From positions 1 to 64,000 of the forward strand of contig CAWGSF010000007.1 in NCBI GenBank assembly GCA_963825255.1: a stretch of 64,000 bases of DNA. The letters are read 5' to 3'. Every line of letters begins with the position of its first letter. Position 1 is the first letter of the stretch. The position numbers were made by a program, and so were the translations under genes. The notes under the pieces are model-generated. The model was not told the DNA's origin and searched no databases. It saw only the letters and a list, made by a program, of their open reading frames with translations. Of this stretch, positions 18,694 to 27,839 are shown in pieces. The DNA comes from JAIBJN01 sp963825255. Its GTDB lineage: Bacteria; Actinomycetota; Thermoleophilia; Gaiellales; Gaiellaceae.

Positions 18694-20088
18694 TCAACCG
18701 CGTTCCGAGCGGCGATCCCAAGCTCGACCAGGTGCTCGGGGGCGGGCTCCCCGAGCACTCGATCGCGCTGGTCGCAGGCGCCCCCGGGAGCGGCAAGACG
18801 ATTCTCGCCCACCAGTACGTCTTCCAGAACGCGACAAGCGAGAAGCCGGCCCTCTACATCACGACGGCGTCGGAGCCCTTCGACAAGGTCCTGCGCTACG
18901 GCCAGGGCCTCACATTCTTCGATCGTCAGGCCGTGGGACAGAGGGTCTTCTTCGAGGACGTCGGAACCGTGCTCGCGTCGAGAGGGCTCACTGCGGCCCT
19001 CGATCGAATCGACGCGCTCCTGAAGGAGCGGCGTCCGGGCATGATCGTGATCGACAGCTTCACAGCGTTTCGCGACTTTGCGGCGGACGACGGTGAGTTT
19101 CGGAGGTTCCTGCACGCTCTCGCCGGCCGGCTCTCCGTGTTTCCGGCCACGACCTTCTGGATCGGGGAGTACGACGGCGAAGAGGCTGCGCAGAGCCCTG
19201 AGTTCACGGTTGCCGACGCGATTCTGCATCTGTCCGCGAAGTGGATCTCGGAACGCGAGCTCCGGGAGTTCGAGGTTCGCAAGCTCCGCGGCTCCGACTT
19301 CCTCATGGGAAGGCATGCGTACCGGCTCTCGCAGGAGGGCGTCGACGTCTTCCCCCGTCTTGCCGATCCTGCGCAGGAAGCGCGCTATGACTCGAGAGGG
19401 GCGCGGTCGCATCTCCTCGGGGATCAAGGCGCTCGACGAGATGCTGGCCGACGGGTATTGGCCCGGTTCGTCGACCTTGATCGCGGGCCCCTCGGGCTGT
19501 GGCAAGACTCTCCTGGGCCTTCACTTCGTCTTCGGCGGCGCCCAGCATGGGGAGCCCGGCCTCATCGCCACGCTTCAGGAGAACCCCACGCAGCTCGAGC
19601 GCGTCGTCCAGAGCTTCGGCTGGTCGCTCGACGAGGACAGCGTCGAGGTCATGTATCGGTCGCCCGTCGATATCTACATCGACGAGTGGTTCTACGAGCT
19701 CTTTCAGAGGATCGAGAGCGGCGGCGTCCGCCGGGTCCTGCTCGACAGCCTCGACGATCTCGGTTTTACCACTCAGGACGAGGTGCGCTTTCGCGAGTAC
19801 ATGTACTCACTCGTTCAGCGCTGCGCGCGAGCGCGCGTCAGCCTCATGATGACCCTCGAGGTTCCGGACATCTCCCGCGTCACGCACCTGTCCGATTTCA
19901 GCATCTCGCACCTTGCCGACAACGTGGTCCTTCTCCAGTACGTCTGGGCGGGGTCCGAGGTGAAGCGCGCTCTCACGGTCCTGAAAGCCCGTGCGAGCGC
20001 GCTCGAGCCGACCGTCCGCGAGTTCAGGATCCTCCCCGACGGCATCGTTCTCGGCGACACGATCGACCTCGTCCACGACAAGGGCTGA
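18690..20088 (+). CDS. KaiC-like two-domain ATPase (one frameshift)
   Basis: GTG start overlapping the upstream stop. Domain 1: VPSGDPKLDQVLGGGLPEHS, Walker A GAPGSGKTI, Walker B GMIVIDSFTAF. The frame breaks near 19375. Domain 2 follows: RISSGIKALDEMLADGYWPG, Walker A GPSGCGKTL, Walker B RVLLDSLDDL, and a C-terminal SALEPTVREFRILPDGIVLG. This is the RecA-fold KaiC/RadC-like architecture of about 465 residues, used outside cyanobacteria in stress and signalling modules rather than a full clock. No kaiB or kaiA is nearby. The shifted frame stays open into the next gene, giving a misleading 918-codon ORF. Confidence 0.88.
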
Positions 20089-20345
20089 CTGCGGGCCCGG
20101 CTCCGCGGTCGACGGCGTGGGCGGCCATGCTTTCCGAGGCACAGCGACCGCGTCGGAGAGCGGCAGAGCGGCTGGGCCCGCCCGGCCGAACGGCCGGCTT
20201 CGCCGTCCCTCGAGCGCGCTCCGGATCCGTACTCCCCAGACGACGCGCCGCGCGGTCCCGTGGGCGAGGGCATGTCAATGCGCCCGGGAGGACTACGCTC
20301 TGTCTTGCACCCCGTACCGACTGCGAACGGGACGAGGGGAGCTGG

Positions 20346-21446
20346 ATGACCAAGGAGATCAAGCGGACGGCATTCGACCGCCGGCAGCGAGCGCTGGGGG
20401 TCGTCCAGCACCTGGACCGTGAAGGCTGGTACTGGCCCAAGCACTTCGGCGATCCCGTGGCCGAGCACCACGCGATCCGCAACGACGTCGGAGTCTGGGA
20501 CGTCTCGCCGCTGCGCAAGCTGGCGTTGAGCGGCCCAGACGTCGTGAAGGCGGTCGACCGGATCTTCGCGAACGACATGCAGAGCCTCGAGATCGGGCAG
20601 GTGCGGTACACGCCGTTCTGCGACGAGAACGGGAAGCTGGTCGGCGAATGCACGGTCCTGAGGATGGCCCACGACCGGTGCATGGCGGTCACCGCGCTCG
20701 ACTCCGACCTCGACCACTTCAAGACCGTGGTCGACGGGCTCTCGGTCGAGATCGAGCCGATGACGAGGTCGATCCCGCAGCTCGGGATCAGCGGCCCCCG
20801 CTCACGCGAGCTGCTCCAGAGTCTCACCGACGTCGACGTCGCGGGGCTCCGCTACTTCCGCTTCTGGCCCGAGCAGGTGAAGGTCGGCGGCGTTCCGTGC
20901 TGGGTGTCACGCACCGGCTACTCGGGCGAGCTCGGGTACGAGCTGTTCTGCTCGCCCGAGGGGGCCGAGCAGCTCTGGGACGCGGTCGTCGACGCCGGCG
21001 CGAGGCCGTATGGGCTGGCCGCAGTCGAAACGATCAGGATCGAGTCCGGGCTGATCTTCATCGGGCGCGACTACTTCCAGCACGAGACGAGCCCGTACGA
21101 CGTAGGCCTCGACAAGCTCGTCCGGCTCGACAAGGCCGAGTTCCACGGCAAGAAGGCGCTCGCCGCCGAGGCCGCGAGTCCGCCCAACCGGTTCGTCACC
21201 CTCGTCGTGGACGGACCGGTCCCCGAATACGGCGCCGCCGTGACGAAGAACGGTGAGCGGGTCGGCACGGTGACGAGCCCTTGTGCAAGCCCCACGCTCG
21301 GCAAGGTCATCGGCCTGACCGTGCTGAGCGCCGACGTCGCCCGCGACGGTGAGACCGTGGAGGTCGCCGTGGAGAACGGAAGCGTCCCCGCCACGGTCGC
21401 CCCCACGCCCCTCTACGACACCGAGAAGAAGCGCCCGCGAGCGTAG
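20346..21446 (+). CDS. GcvT-family folate-binding protein (aminomethyltransferase or demethylase-like)
   Basis: 366 residues, intact, with GAGGGGAGC upstream of the ATG. N-terminal GcvT fold: RNDVGVWDVSPLRKLALSGP, VRYTPFCDENGKLVGECTV. Middle: GISGPRSRELLQSLTDVDV, SRTGYSGELGYELFCSPE, GLAAVETIRIESGL. C-terminal barrel: VTSPCASPTLGKVIGLTVL. Authentic glycine-cleavage T proteins usually carry an acidic pair (GG-x-x-DD) where this protein reads GKLVGE, so the usual catalytic Asp is not obvious. No gcvH or gcvP is nearby. Related folate-dependent demethylases (DmdA- or LigM-like) use the same fold and are a fair alternative. Confidence 0.8.
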   Translation: MTKEIKRTAFDRRQRALGVVQHLDREGWYWPKHFGDPVAEHHAIRNDVGVWDVSPLRKLALSGPDVVKAVDRIFANDMQSLEIGQVRYTPFCDENGKLVGECTVLRMAHDRCMAVTALDSDLDHFKTVVDGLSVEIEPMTRSIPQLGISGPRSRELLQSLTDVDVAGLRYFRFWPEQVKVGGVPCWVSRTGYSGELGYELFCSPEGAEQLWDAVVDAGARPYGLAAVETIRIESGLIFIGRDYFQHETSPYDVGLDKLVRLDKAEFHGKKALAAEAASPPNRFVTLVVDGPVPEYGAAVTKNGERVGTVTSPCASPTLGKVIGLTVLSADVARDGETVEVAVENGSVPATVAPTPLYDTEKKRPRA

Positions 21447-21449
21447 GAG

Positions 21450-21467
21450 ATCGCTCCCGGGAGCGAT
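21450..21467. promoter_or_regulatory. Perfect dyad upstream of the GT1 gene
   Basis: ATCGCTCCC followed directly by GGGAGCGAT, a perfect 9+9 palindrome, lies 3 bases after the GcvT-like stop and 21 bases before the glycosyltransferase start. It could be an operator or a short terminator; no T-tract follows. Confidence 0.45.
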
Positions 21468-21488
21468 GTACGATGCCCTCCCTTTCGC

Positions 21489-22793
21489 ATGAGTGACAGA
21501 CAACCGACCGTCGTCTTCTTCCCGGAGGCCGCCTTCGGCCCGACGAACAACTGCGTCGGGATCGGTGACGTGCTTCGCGGGCGCGGCTACCGCGTCGTCT
21601 TCATCGTCGAGGAGTCGTTCGCGGGCAGCCTCGAGGCGAAGGGCTTCGAGGAGCGGCTGATGCGGCTCGGGCCGCCGCCCGAGGTCGAGGAGATACCCGG
21701 CCAGTTCTGGAAGGAGCTGGTCCGCGAGATGGCGCCGGTGTTCCGCAAGCCGACGATCGAGCAGCTCGACGAGTTCCTCCGGCCGGGCATGCAGGCGCTG
21801 ATCGACGGGTCGAAGTACGTGGACGAGAAGCTCGTCGAGATCTTCGAGGAGCTCCGGCCGGACGTCATCGTGGAGGACAACGTCGTCGCGTACCCGGCGA
21901 TCGAGGCGTCGGGGAGGCCATGGGTGCGGATCGTGTCGTGCAACCCGCTCGAGCTGAAGGATCCGGCGCTACCTCCCGTGTTCTCGGGTTACCCCGCCGA
22001 TGACAGCTCCGGCTGGAACGAGTTCCGCGCCGAGCACCGGCGGACGCATCTCCCCATGTGGGAGGACTTCGACGAGTTCGTGCGGACGAGGGGAGCGCCG
22101 GGGCTCCCGGAGCTCGAGTTCATCCACGAATCGCCGTACCTCAACCTCTACGTCTATCCGGGCGAGGTCGACTACGCGCGCTCGGTGCCGCTGGCACCGA
22201 CCTGGCATCGGCTCGAGTGCTCGGTCAGGGAGACCGAGGCCGAGTGGGAGGTGCCCGAGCAGCTCGCCGCCGGGCCGGGGCGTCTCCTCTACCTCAGCCT
22301 CGGGAGCCTGGGCTCGGCCGACGTCGAGCTGATGCAGCGGCTCGTCGACATCTTCGCCGCCACGCCGCACCGGCTGATCGTCAGCAAGGGCCCGCAGCAT
22401 GAGCTGCTGCGGCTCGCCGACAACATGGCCGGCGAGGAGTTCCTCCCGCAGACGAAGGTGCTGCCGCAGGTCGAGCTCGTGATCACGCACGGCGGCAACA
22501 ACACGACGACGGAGAGCCTCTACTTCGGCAAGCCGATGGTCGTCCTCCCGCTGTTCTGGGATCAGTACGACAACGCCCAGCGGGTCGACGAGCTCGGCTT
22601 CGGACGCCGGCTTGCCCCGTACACGTGCACCGCGGAAGAGCTGACCGGTGCGATCGACGCACTGCTCGCCGACCGTGCTCTGGCGGCTCGGCTCGAGGCA
22701 GTCTCGGCCAGGGTGCGCTCAGAGCCCGGCACGGTGAGAGCCGCCGACCTGATCGAGCAGCTGGCGACGACCGGGCGCCCCGTCACGCGGTGA
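21489..22793 (+). CDS. GT1-family (MGT-type) glycosyltransferase
   Basis: 434 residues, intact. GT-B fold: N-terminal acceptor domain starting VVFFPEAAFGPTNNCVGIGD and C-terminal donor domain with LLYLSLGSLGSADVELMQ, HRLIVSKGP, LPQVELVITHGGNNTTTESL and PLFWDQYDNAQRV. The HGGxxT motif and the following WDQxDNA are the nucleotide-sugar site of the UGT/macrolide glycosyltransferase class. Donor is probably UDP-glucose; acceptor unknown. It overlaps the maltokinase by 4 bases. Confidence 0.9.
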   Translation: MSDRQPTVVFFPEAAFGPTNNCVGIGDVLRGRGYRVVFIVEESFAGSLEAKGFEERLMRLGPPPEVEEIPGQFWKELVREMAPVFRKPTIEQLDEFLRPGMQALIDGSKYVDEKLVEIFEELRPDVIVEDNVVAYPAIEASGRPWVRIVSCNPLELKDPALPPVFSGYPADDSSGWNEFRAEHRRTHLPMWEDFDEFVRTRGAPGLPELEFIHESPYLNLYVYPGEVDYARSVPLAPTWHRLECSVRETEAEWEVPEQLAAGPGRLLYLSLGSLGSADVELMQRLVDIFAATPHRLIVSKGPQHELLRLADNMAGEEFLPQTKVLPQVELVITHGGNNTTTESLYFGKPMVVLPLFWDQYDNAQRVDELGFGRRLAPYTCTAEELTGAIDALLADRALAARLEAVSARVRSEPGTVRAADLIEQLATTGRPVTR

Positions 22794-24019
22794 CCGGAGG
22801 GGCGCGGCTCACGGGCCTCTCCGCGTCGCTCGACCCCTCGTGGCTCGCCGCCCAGCGCTGGTTCGCCGGCAAGGGGCGGCGGGTCGGGAGGATCAAGCAG
22901 GTGGCCGCGATCGCCCCCTTTCTCGCGGTCGTCGAGGTCGAGGTCGGCGACGAGGTGCAGCGATACTCGATACCGGCCGGTCAGGTCTGGTCCAGCCTGC
23001 TGGCGGCGGTGCGCGCGCGGCCGCAGGGCGGTTTCGAGCTCGACTGGCGCGGCGGCGAGATGCCTGGCAGCGAGCGTGGGCTGGAGAGCGACCAGTCGAA
23101 CACCTCATCCGTGCTCGACGAGCGCCTCGTGCTGAAGTGCTACCGGCGCCTCTGGCCGGGAGCGCACCCCGAGGCCGAGCTCGTCGAGCAGCTCACGCGA
23201 CGCACGCCTGTCGTGCCCGCCTTCCGCGGGTCGCTCTCGCTGCGGGACCCGGACGGCACAGTGTGGCCGGTCGCGCTCGTCCAGGACTACATCGCCGGCG
23301 CGCGGGACGGCTGGGAATGGTCGCAGGAGCTGCTCGGCCGTGCACTCGCAGGCGCGCCGTTCGAGGAGACGACCGCGTTCGCGCGGCCGCTCGGTCGGGC
23401 GATCGCGCAGCTCCACGCGGCGCTTGCACAGTTGGGCGGCCGTCCGGCCGCGGTCGACGACGCCCGTCGCTGGCACGCCGAGTCGCTCGCCCAGCTCGAG
23501 CGAGCGCTCGCAGCGGTCGATGCCGACACCGCGAAGGCCGTGCGACGCGTCGAGAGCCGGATCCGCGCAGATCTCGGTCTCTTCGCGGGGATCGGGACGC
23601 TCACACGGGTCCACGGCGACCTCCACGTCGGCCAGGTGCTCTTCTCGCCGGCCGGGCTGCACGTGATCGACTTCGAGGGCGAGCCGACCCGACCGCCGGC
23701 CGAGCGGCGGGCGCTGCAGTCTCCCGTACGGGACGTCGCCTCGATGCTGCGCTCGTTCGATCACGTACCCCGCTGGGTTCTGCGGGACGTGGCGGACGCG
23801 GACGATCGCCTTGTGGGCGAGGCTTGGGCCGCGCGAGTGCGTGCCGACTTCCTCGACGGCTACGGGGAGCTCGCGCTCCCCCTCGACCCGACGCTGCTCC
23901 GGGCGTTCGAGGTCGAGAAGGAGACGTACGAGCTCGTCTACGCGGCGAGCTTCCTGCCCGAATGGATGCCGATCGCCTTGGCCTCGCTGGTCGAGCTTGC
24001 GGCATCTTCGACGCCGTGA
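22790..24019 (+). CDS. Maltokinase-like aminoglycoside phosphotransferase-fold kinase
   Basis: 409 residues from a GTG overlapping the glycosyltransferase stop. N-terminal cap WLAAQRWFAGKGRRVGRIKQ is typical of maltokinase (Mak/Pep2). The kinase core follows: VLDERLVLKCYRRLWPGAHP (ATP-binding Lys), RVHGDLHVGQVLF (catalytic HGDxHxxQ) and HVIDFEGEPTRPPAERR (metal-binding DFE). The end shows VEKETYELVYAASFLPEWMPI. The family makes maltose 1-phosphate for the GlgE alpha-glucan pathway. Neither treS nor glgE is seen here; a debranching-type enzyme lies at 53.6 kb. Intact. Confidence 0.85.
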   Translation: MTGGARLTGLSASLDPSWLAAQRWFAGKGRRVGRIKQVAAIAPFLAVVEVEVGDEVQRYSIPAGQVWSSLLAAVRARPQGGFELDWRGGEMPGSERGLESDQSNTSSVLDERLVLKCYRRLWPGAHPEAELVEQLTRRTPVVPAFRGSLSLRDPDGTVWPVALVQDYIAGARDGWEWSQELLGRALAGAPFEETTAFARPLGRAIAQLHAALAQLGGRPAAVDDARRWHAESLAQLERALAAVDADTAKAVRRVESRIRADLGLFAGIGTLTRVHGDLHVGQVLFSPAGLHVIDFEGEPTRPPAERRALQSPVRDVASMLRSFDHVPRWVLRDVADADDRLVGEAWAARVRADFLDGYGELALPLDPTLLRAFEVEKETYELVYAASFLPEWMPIALASLVELAASSTP

Positions 24020-24095
24020 GCCGTCCCGAGTACTTGAGGAGAGGCTCGCGGTCGTTCAAGCTCGGCTGAACTTCAGACCCACGAGAGGAGTTCGC

Positions 24096-24323
24096 ATGGC
24101 TGACATTCAGGTTCCCGAGGTCAAGACCCGAGTGGCCACGGAGAAGGGGACGTTCGTCCTGGACGCCGCGGTCTGGCCACAATGCGGCCGTGGGTTCCCC
24201 GTGTCGGGCGGCCAGGCAAACCAGAAGTTTCAGTCCTCCGTCCTGGGCACTCCGGTCAGCTCCGTGAATCTCGTGTTCTCGGACGACCAGACGACGGCAT
24301 ATATCGATGTGACGCTTTCCTAG
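24096..24323 (+). CDS. Small hypothetical protein
   Basis: 75 residues starting MADIQVPEVKTRVATEKGTF, with GAGAGGAG 9 bases upstream, then LDAAVWPQCGRGFPVSGGQ and VNLVFSDDQTTAYIDVTLS. It is soluble with short beta strands. I do not recognise the family. A good ribosome binding site and GC-typical third positions support it as a real gene between maltokinase and the GFA protein. Confidence 0.6.
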   Translation: MADIQVPEVKTRVATEKGTFVLDAAVWPQCGRGFPVSGGQANQKFQSSVLGTPVSSVNLVFSDDQTTAYIDVTLS

Positions 24324-24356
24324 CCCGGACTCCTAGCGGCGCGGTACCGTCCCGAT

Positions 24357-24746
24357 ATGGCGACGCGGCACGCGTCCTGCTCGTGCGGGCAGCTAACGGT
24401 CGAAGTCGAGGGCGACCCTGTCAGGGTCTCGATCTGCCACTGCCTCGCCTGCCAGCGGCGAACAGGGAGCGTGTTCGGGATGCAGGCACGCTGGTCCCGC
24501 GAGCAGGTGCGGATCGAGGGCGAGGTGACCGAGTACGTGCGGATTTCCGACGAGGGCGAGGAGCGCTCGCTCTTCTTCTGCCCGCGCTGCGGCGCGACCG
24601 TCTACTACTGGACCGACCCGGAGCACATCGCGGTGCCGGTCGGCGCGTTCGCCGACCCGAACTTCCCCGCGCCGCGCGTCTCGGTATGGGAAGAGCGCAT
24701 GCACCCGTGGGTCGGCCTGCCCGTCGGGATCGAGCACATCGGCTGA
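24357..24746 (+). CDS. GFA-family (Mss4-like) zinc-binding protein
   Basis: 129 residues with the zinc-binding Cys pattern of the glutathione-dependent formaldehyde-activating (GFA) fold: HASCSCGQLTVEVEG, VSICHCLACQRRTGSVFG and FFCPRCGATVYYWTD. These give CxC, CxxC and CPxC pairs, all present. Members are mostly of unknown specificity; actinobacteria lacking glutathione use them for other roles. Intact, monocistronic, followed by the tRNA cluster. Confidence 0.9.
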   Translation: MATRHASCSCGQLTVEVEGDPVRVSICHCLACQRRTGSVFGMQARWSREQVRIEGEVTEYVRISDEGEERSLFFCPRCGATVYYWTDPEHIAVPVGAFADPNFPAPRVSVWEERMHPWVGLPVGIEHIG

Positions 24747-24801
24747 GTCTCCGCTAGGTACTCACGGAAGAAGTCGGCTTCTCCCGGCGGATTGGGCCGA
24801 G

Positions 24802-24874
24802 TGGGCGGTGCTGGGCTCGAACCAGCGACCTCCTGCGTGTAAGGCAGGCGCTCTTCCAGCTGAGCTAACCGCCC
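24802..24874 (-). tRNA. tRNA-Val (anticodon TAC)
   Basis: 73 bases: acceptor GGGCGGT/ACCGCCC, D arm GCTC/GAGC, anticodon stem CCTGC/GCAGG around CTTACAC, T arm GCTGG TTCGAGC CCAGC. CCA is not encoded. Confidence 0.96.
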
Positions 24875-24877
24875 AGG

Positions 24878-24950
24878 TGCCCCCAGCGGGATTCGAACCC
24901 GCGCTACGGCCTTGAAAGGGCCGTGACCTGGGCCGCTAGTCGATGGGGGC
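24878..24950 (-). tRNA. tRNA-Glu (anticodon TTC)
   Basis: 73 bases: acceptor GCCCCCA/TGGGGGC, anticodon stem CGGCC/GGCCG around loop CTTTCAA, T arm GCGGG TTCGAAT CCCGC. It lies 3 bases from tRNA-Val on the same strand, so the two are likely co-transcribed. Confidence 0.95.
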
Positions 24951-24993
24951 GGCGAGGCAAGGATAGCGCCCGCCCGGGGCTACACTCGTCGCG

Positions 24994-25066
24994 GGGCCGG
25001 TAGCTCAGCTGGCAGAGCAGGGGACTTTTAATCCCAAGGTCGGTGGTTCGAATCCACCCCGGCCCA
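24994..25066 (+). tRNA. tRNA-Lys (anticodon TTT)
   Basis: 73 bases: acceptor GGGCCGG/CCGGCCC, D arm GCTC/GAGC, anticodon loop CTTTTAA, T arm GGTGG TTCGAAT CCACC. It is divergent from the Val-Glu pair. Confidence 0.96.
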
Positions 25067-25171
25067 TCTTTCCACAGAGTTTTCCCCTCTTGTTGTCCAC
25101 AGGGAGAACGCGGTATACACCTCTCGGCGACTCGAAGCCGCCATCACGTTTCCGACGGAGGCTCCCTCTCC

Positions 25172-25209
25172 CCTCCCGTGGTCGTCGCCGACCCCGCGGC
25201 CACGGGAGG
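25172..25209. terminator. Terminator hairpin after the tryptophan operon
   Basis: A 10-bp stem CCTCCCGTGG/CCACGGGAGG with an 18-base loop, 28 bases beyond the stop of the TrpB2 gene on the minus strand. No T-tract. Confidence 0.5.
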
Positions 25210-25237
25210 TCCGAGGGGGTCTTCTGCGTTGGCGGGC

Positions 25238-26614
25238 CTAGCCGGAGACGCCGGCGGGCTTGGGCAGCGGCTCGATCGCCTTCAGGGCCCGAGCGATCTC
25301 CTCCTCGGGGAGCGCGAAGTCCTCGAGCTGCCCGTGCAGGTACGCGTCGTAGGCGCCCAGGTCGAAGTGCCCGTGCCCCGAGAGGTTGAAGAGGATCGTG
25401 CGCTCGCGCCCCTCCTCGTCGGCCCTGGCCGCCGCCTCGACGACGCCGTGGATCACGTGCGCGGCCTCGGGCGCGGGGATGATCCCCTCGCTTCGAGCGA
25501 AGCGGACGGCCGAGCCGAAGACGTCGGTCTGCCCGTACGCCTCGGCGCGGACGAGGCCGTCGAGGACGAGCTGGGAGACGAGTGGCGCCATCCCGTGGTA
25601 GCGAAGCCCGCCCGCGTGGATCCCCGGCGGGACGAAGTCGTGGCCGAGCGTGTGCATGGGCACGAGCGGCGTCAGCTGCCCCGTGTCGCCGAAGTCGTAC
25701 GCGAAGGGCCCGCGCGTCAGGGTGGGACAGGCAGCGGGCTCGCAGGCGAGGACGTCGATGTCGCGGCCGGCGATCTTCTCGCGGAGGAACGGGAAGGCGA
25801 GGCCGGCGAAGTTCGAGCCGCCGCCGACGCAGCCGGCGATGAGATCGGGGAAGGCGCCGGCCAGCTCCATCTGCGCGATCGCCTCCTGGCCGATCACGGT
25901 CTGGTGCATGAGGACGTGGTTGAGGACGCTCCCGAGGGAGTAGGCGGTGTCCTCGCGCTGGGCCGCGTCCTCGACGGCCTCTGAGATGGCGATGCCGAGG
26001 CTGCCCGGAGAGTCCGCGTCGGCCTCGAGGACCGCGCGACCGGACTGGGTGTCCTCGGAGGGGCTGGCGACGACGCTCGCGCCCCACGTCTCCATCATCG
26101 AGCGGCGGTACGGCTTCTGCTCGTAGGAGACCTTGACCATGTAGACCTTGCACTCGAGCCCGTAGAGCTGCGTGGCGAGCGCGAGCGCGCTTCCCCACTG
26201 GCCCGCTCCCGTCTCGGTCGAGATCCGTGTCCGCCCCGACTCCTTCACGTAGTAGGCCTGGGCGACGGCGGTGTTCGGCTTGTGGCTCCCGGCCGGGCTG
26301 ACGCCCTCGTACTTGTAGAAGATGCGCGACCGCGTCCCCAGCTCGGCCTCGAGCCGGTGCGCGCGGTAGAGGGGCGTCGGGCGCCAGAGCCGGTAGACCC
26401 CCCGGATCGGCTCCGGGATCGGGATCTCGGCGTCCTGCGAGACCTCCTGGAGGATGAGGTCCATCGGGAAGAGGGGCGCGAGGTCGTCGGGGCCGACGGG
26501 CTCGCCGGTGCCGGGGTGCAGGACCGGCTGCGGCGGGTTCGGCATGTCGGCCTGGATGTTGTACCAGCGCTCGGGAATTGCGCTCTCGGGCAGGGTGATC
26601 TTCGTCTCGGTCAT
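25238..26614 (-). CDS. trpB: TrpB2-type pyridoxal-phosphate enzyme (tryptophan synthase beta-like)
   Basis: 458 residues, intact; the long N-terminal extension (ERWYNIQADMPNPPQPVLHP) marks the TrpB2 subgroup rather than TrpB1. PLP Lys in GVSPAGSHKPNTAVAQAYY, catalytic-loop ETGAGQWGSALALA, phosphate-binding GGGSNFAGLAF, and C-terminal ILFNLSGHGHFDLGAYD. TrpB2 enzymes make tryptophan from indole and serine or phosphoserine without a strong TrpA interaction; other roles have been proposed. It is the last gene after kynureninase, 18 bases downstream, so it sits in a tryptophan-degrading operon. Salvage of indole into tryptophan is one explanation. Confidence 0.88.
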   Translation of the reverse strand: MTETKITLPESAIPERWYNIQADMPNPPQPVLHPGTGEPVGPDDLAPLFPMDLILQEVSQDAEIPIPEPIRGVYRLWRPTPLYRAHRLEAELGTRSRIFYKYEGVSPAGSHKPNTAVAQAYYVKESGRTRISTETGAGQWGSALALATQLYGLECKVYMVKVSYEQKPYRRSMMETWGASVVASPSEDTQSGRAVLEADADSPGSLGIAISEAVEDAAQREDTAYSLGSVLNHVLMHQTVIGQEAIAQMELAGAFPDLIAGCVGGGSNFAGLAFPFLREKIAGRDIDVLACEPAACPTLTRGPFAYDFGDTGQLTPLVPMHTLGHDFVPPGIHAGGLRYHGMAPLVSQLVLDGLVRAEAYGQTDVFGSAVRFARSEGIIPAPEAAHVIHGVVEAAARADEEGRERTILFNLSGHGHFDLGAYDAYLHGQLEDFALPEEEIARALKAIEPLPKPAGVSG

Positions 26615-26632
26615 GGTGGCGCGAGGATACTC

Positions 26633-27839
26633 CTATCGGAGACCCAGCGCCGCGACCGCGCTCTCGAGCCGGTCCATCGCCGCCTCGAGCTGTGCGTCGG
26701 CGAGATACGGCGCGGGCCCGAGGCGGAAATAGCGGCCGCGAGCGTCGATCAGGACGCCGTCGTCGGCCAGGCGTCGCGCCACCGCGCCCGCCTCCGGGCA
26801 CTCGACGGCGAGGAACCCGCCGAAGCCGTCGAGCGGCGCCGAGCGGTCGCGCGCCATCAGCTCCTCCCGGACGCCGAGGCGGTCGAAGCGGTCGGCGAGC
26901 AGCCCGGTCTGGTGGAGGTAGGACGCACGCAGGAGCTCGGGGGTGAGGCCGCGCTCCGCGAAGAACCCGAAGACGCGGGCCGCCCGGTAGTGGCTCGTCG
27001 GGTCGTAGGTCGAGCCGGCGAAGCGCGCGCCTCCGGACGGATACGCCCACCGCCGAGTCGCCGCGCTCCGCCGCGAGCAGCTCGAACTCGGCGAACCAGC
27101 CGGTGAGCACGGGCCGCATGTCCTCTGCCTGCGGGGGCAGGCGCAGGAAGCAGTTCCCCTCCCCGAGCTGGAGGTACTTGTAGCCGCCGCCGACGATCCA
27201 CGCAGATTCCAGGCGCTCCTCCGCGACCCGGAAGGGGAGCGCTCCCAGCGCGTGGTAGACGTCGACGAGGAGCTCGGCGCCGGCAGCGGCGCATGCGTCC
27301 GCGAGCTCGCCGAGCCGCGGCACGATGCGGGCGGTCTCGAAGAGGACCGCGGAGACGAGGACGGCGCTCGTTCGCTCGTCGACCTCGGCCGCCATCCGCT
27401 CGGCCAGGGTCTCGGCCGGCGCGGCGGGCAGGCGAACGACCTCGAGCCCCGCCTCGCCCAGTCGCGCGAGCTGCCGGCGGAGCGTGTGGAACTCGCCGTC
27501 GGAGGTGACGAGTCTCGGCCGCCGGCGCAGGTCGAGCGCCGAGAGGAAGCGGATGACGAGCTCGTGCGTGTTCTGCGCGAGGGCGATCTCTGCGTCGTGC
27601 TCGCCGAGGAGCAGCCTGAAGCCGTCCCGGACCGCGTCGGCCTTCGCGAAGGCGCGGTCCCACTTCTCGTCGACGCAGAGCGCCGCGTCCTCGAACGCCT
27701 CCAGCTGGCCCTCGCGCGCCACGTCGGGCCAGGCCTGGTGCGAGTGGCCGGTGAGGAGCAGCCGGTCGGCGACGCGGAAGGCGGAGTAGTCGGACGCCAG
27801 CGCGTTCGGCGTCCGCCGCAGGTCGTCGAGCTCGATCAC
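26633..27839 (-). CDS. kynU: Kynureninase (one frameshift)
   Basis: Cleaves kynurenine to anthranilate and alanine. GTG start overlapping the dioxygenase stop (GTGA). Motifs: YSAFRVADRLLLTGHSHQAW, RPRLVTSDGEFHTLRRQL, AELLVDVYHALGALPFRV, PLP Lys in IVGGGYKYLQLGEGNCFLR. After a frame break near 27050: RFAGSTYDPTSHYRAARVF and the C-terminal LDGFGGFLAVECPEAGAVA. About 400 residues in all, normal for the family. It lies between tryptophan 2,3-dioxygenase and TrpB2 on one transcript. Confidence 0.92.

Noticed and set aside
18690..21446. A 918-codon ORF joining KaiC-like and GcvT-like proteins
   Set aside because: After a shift near 19375 the frame carries Arg-rich nonsense until it meets the GcvT-like gene, which has its own start and ribosome binding site.
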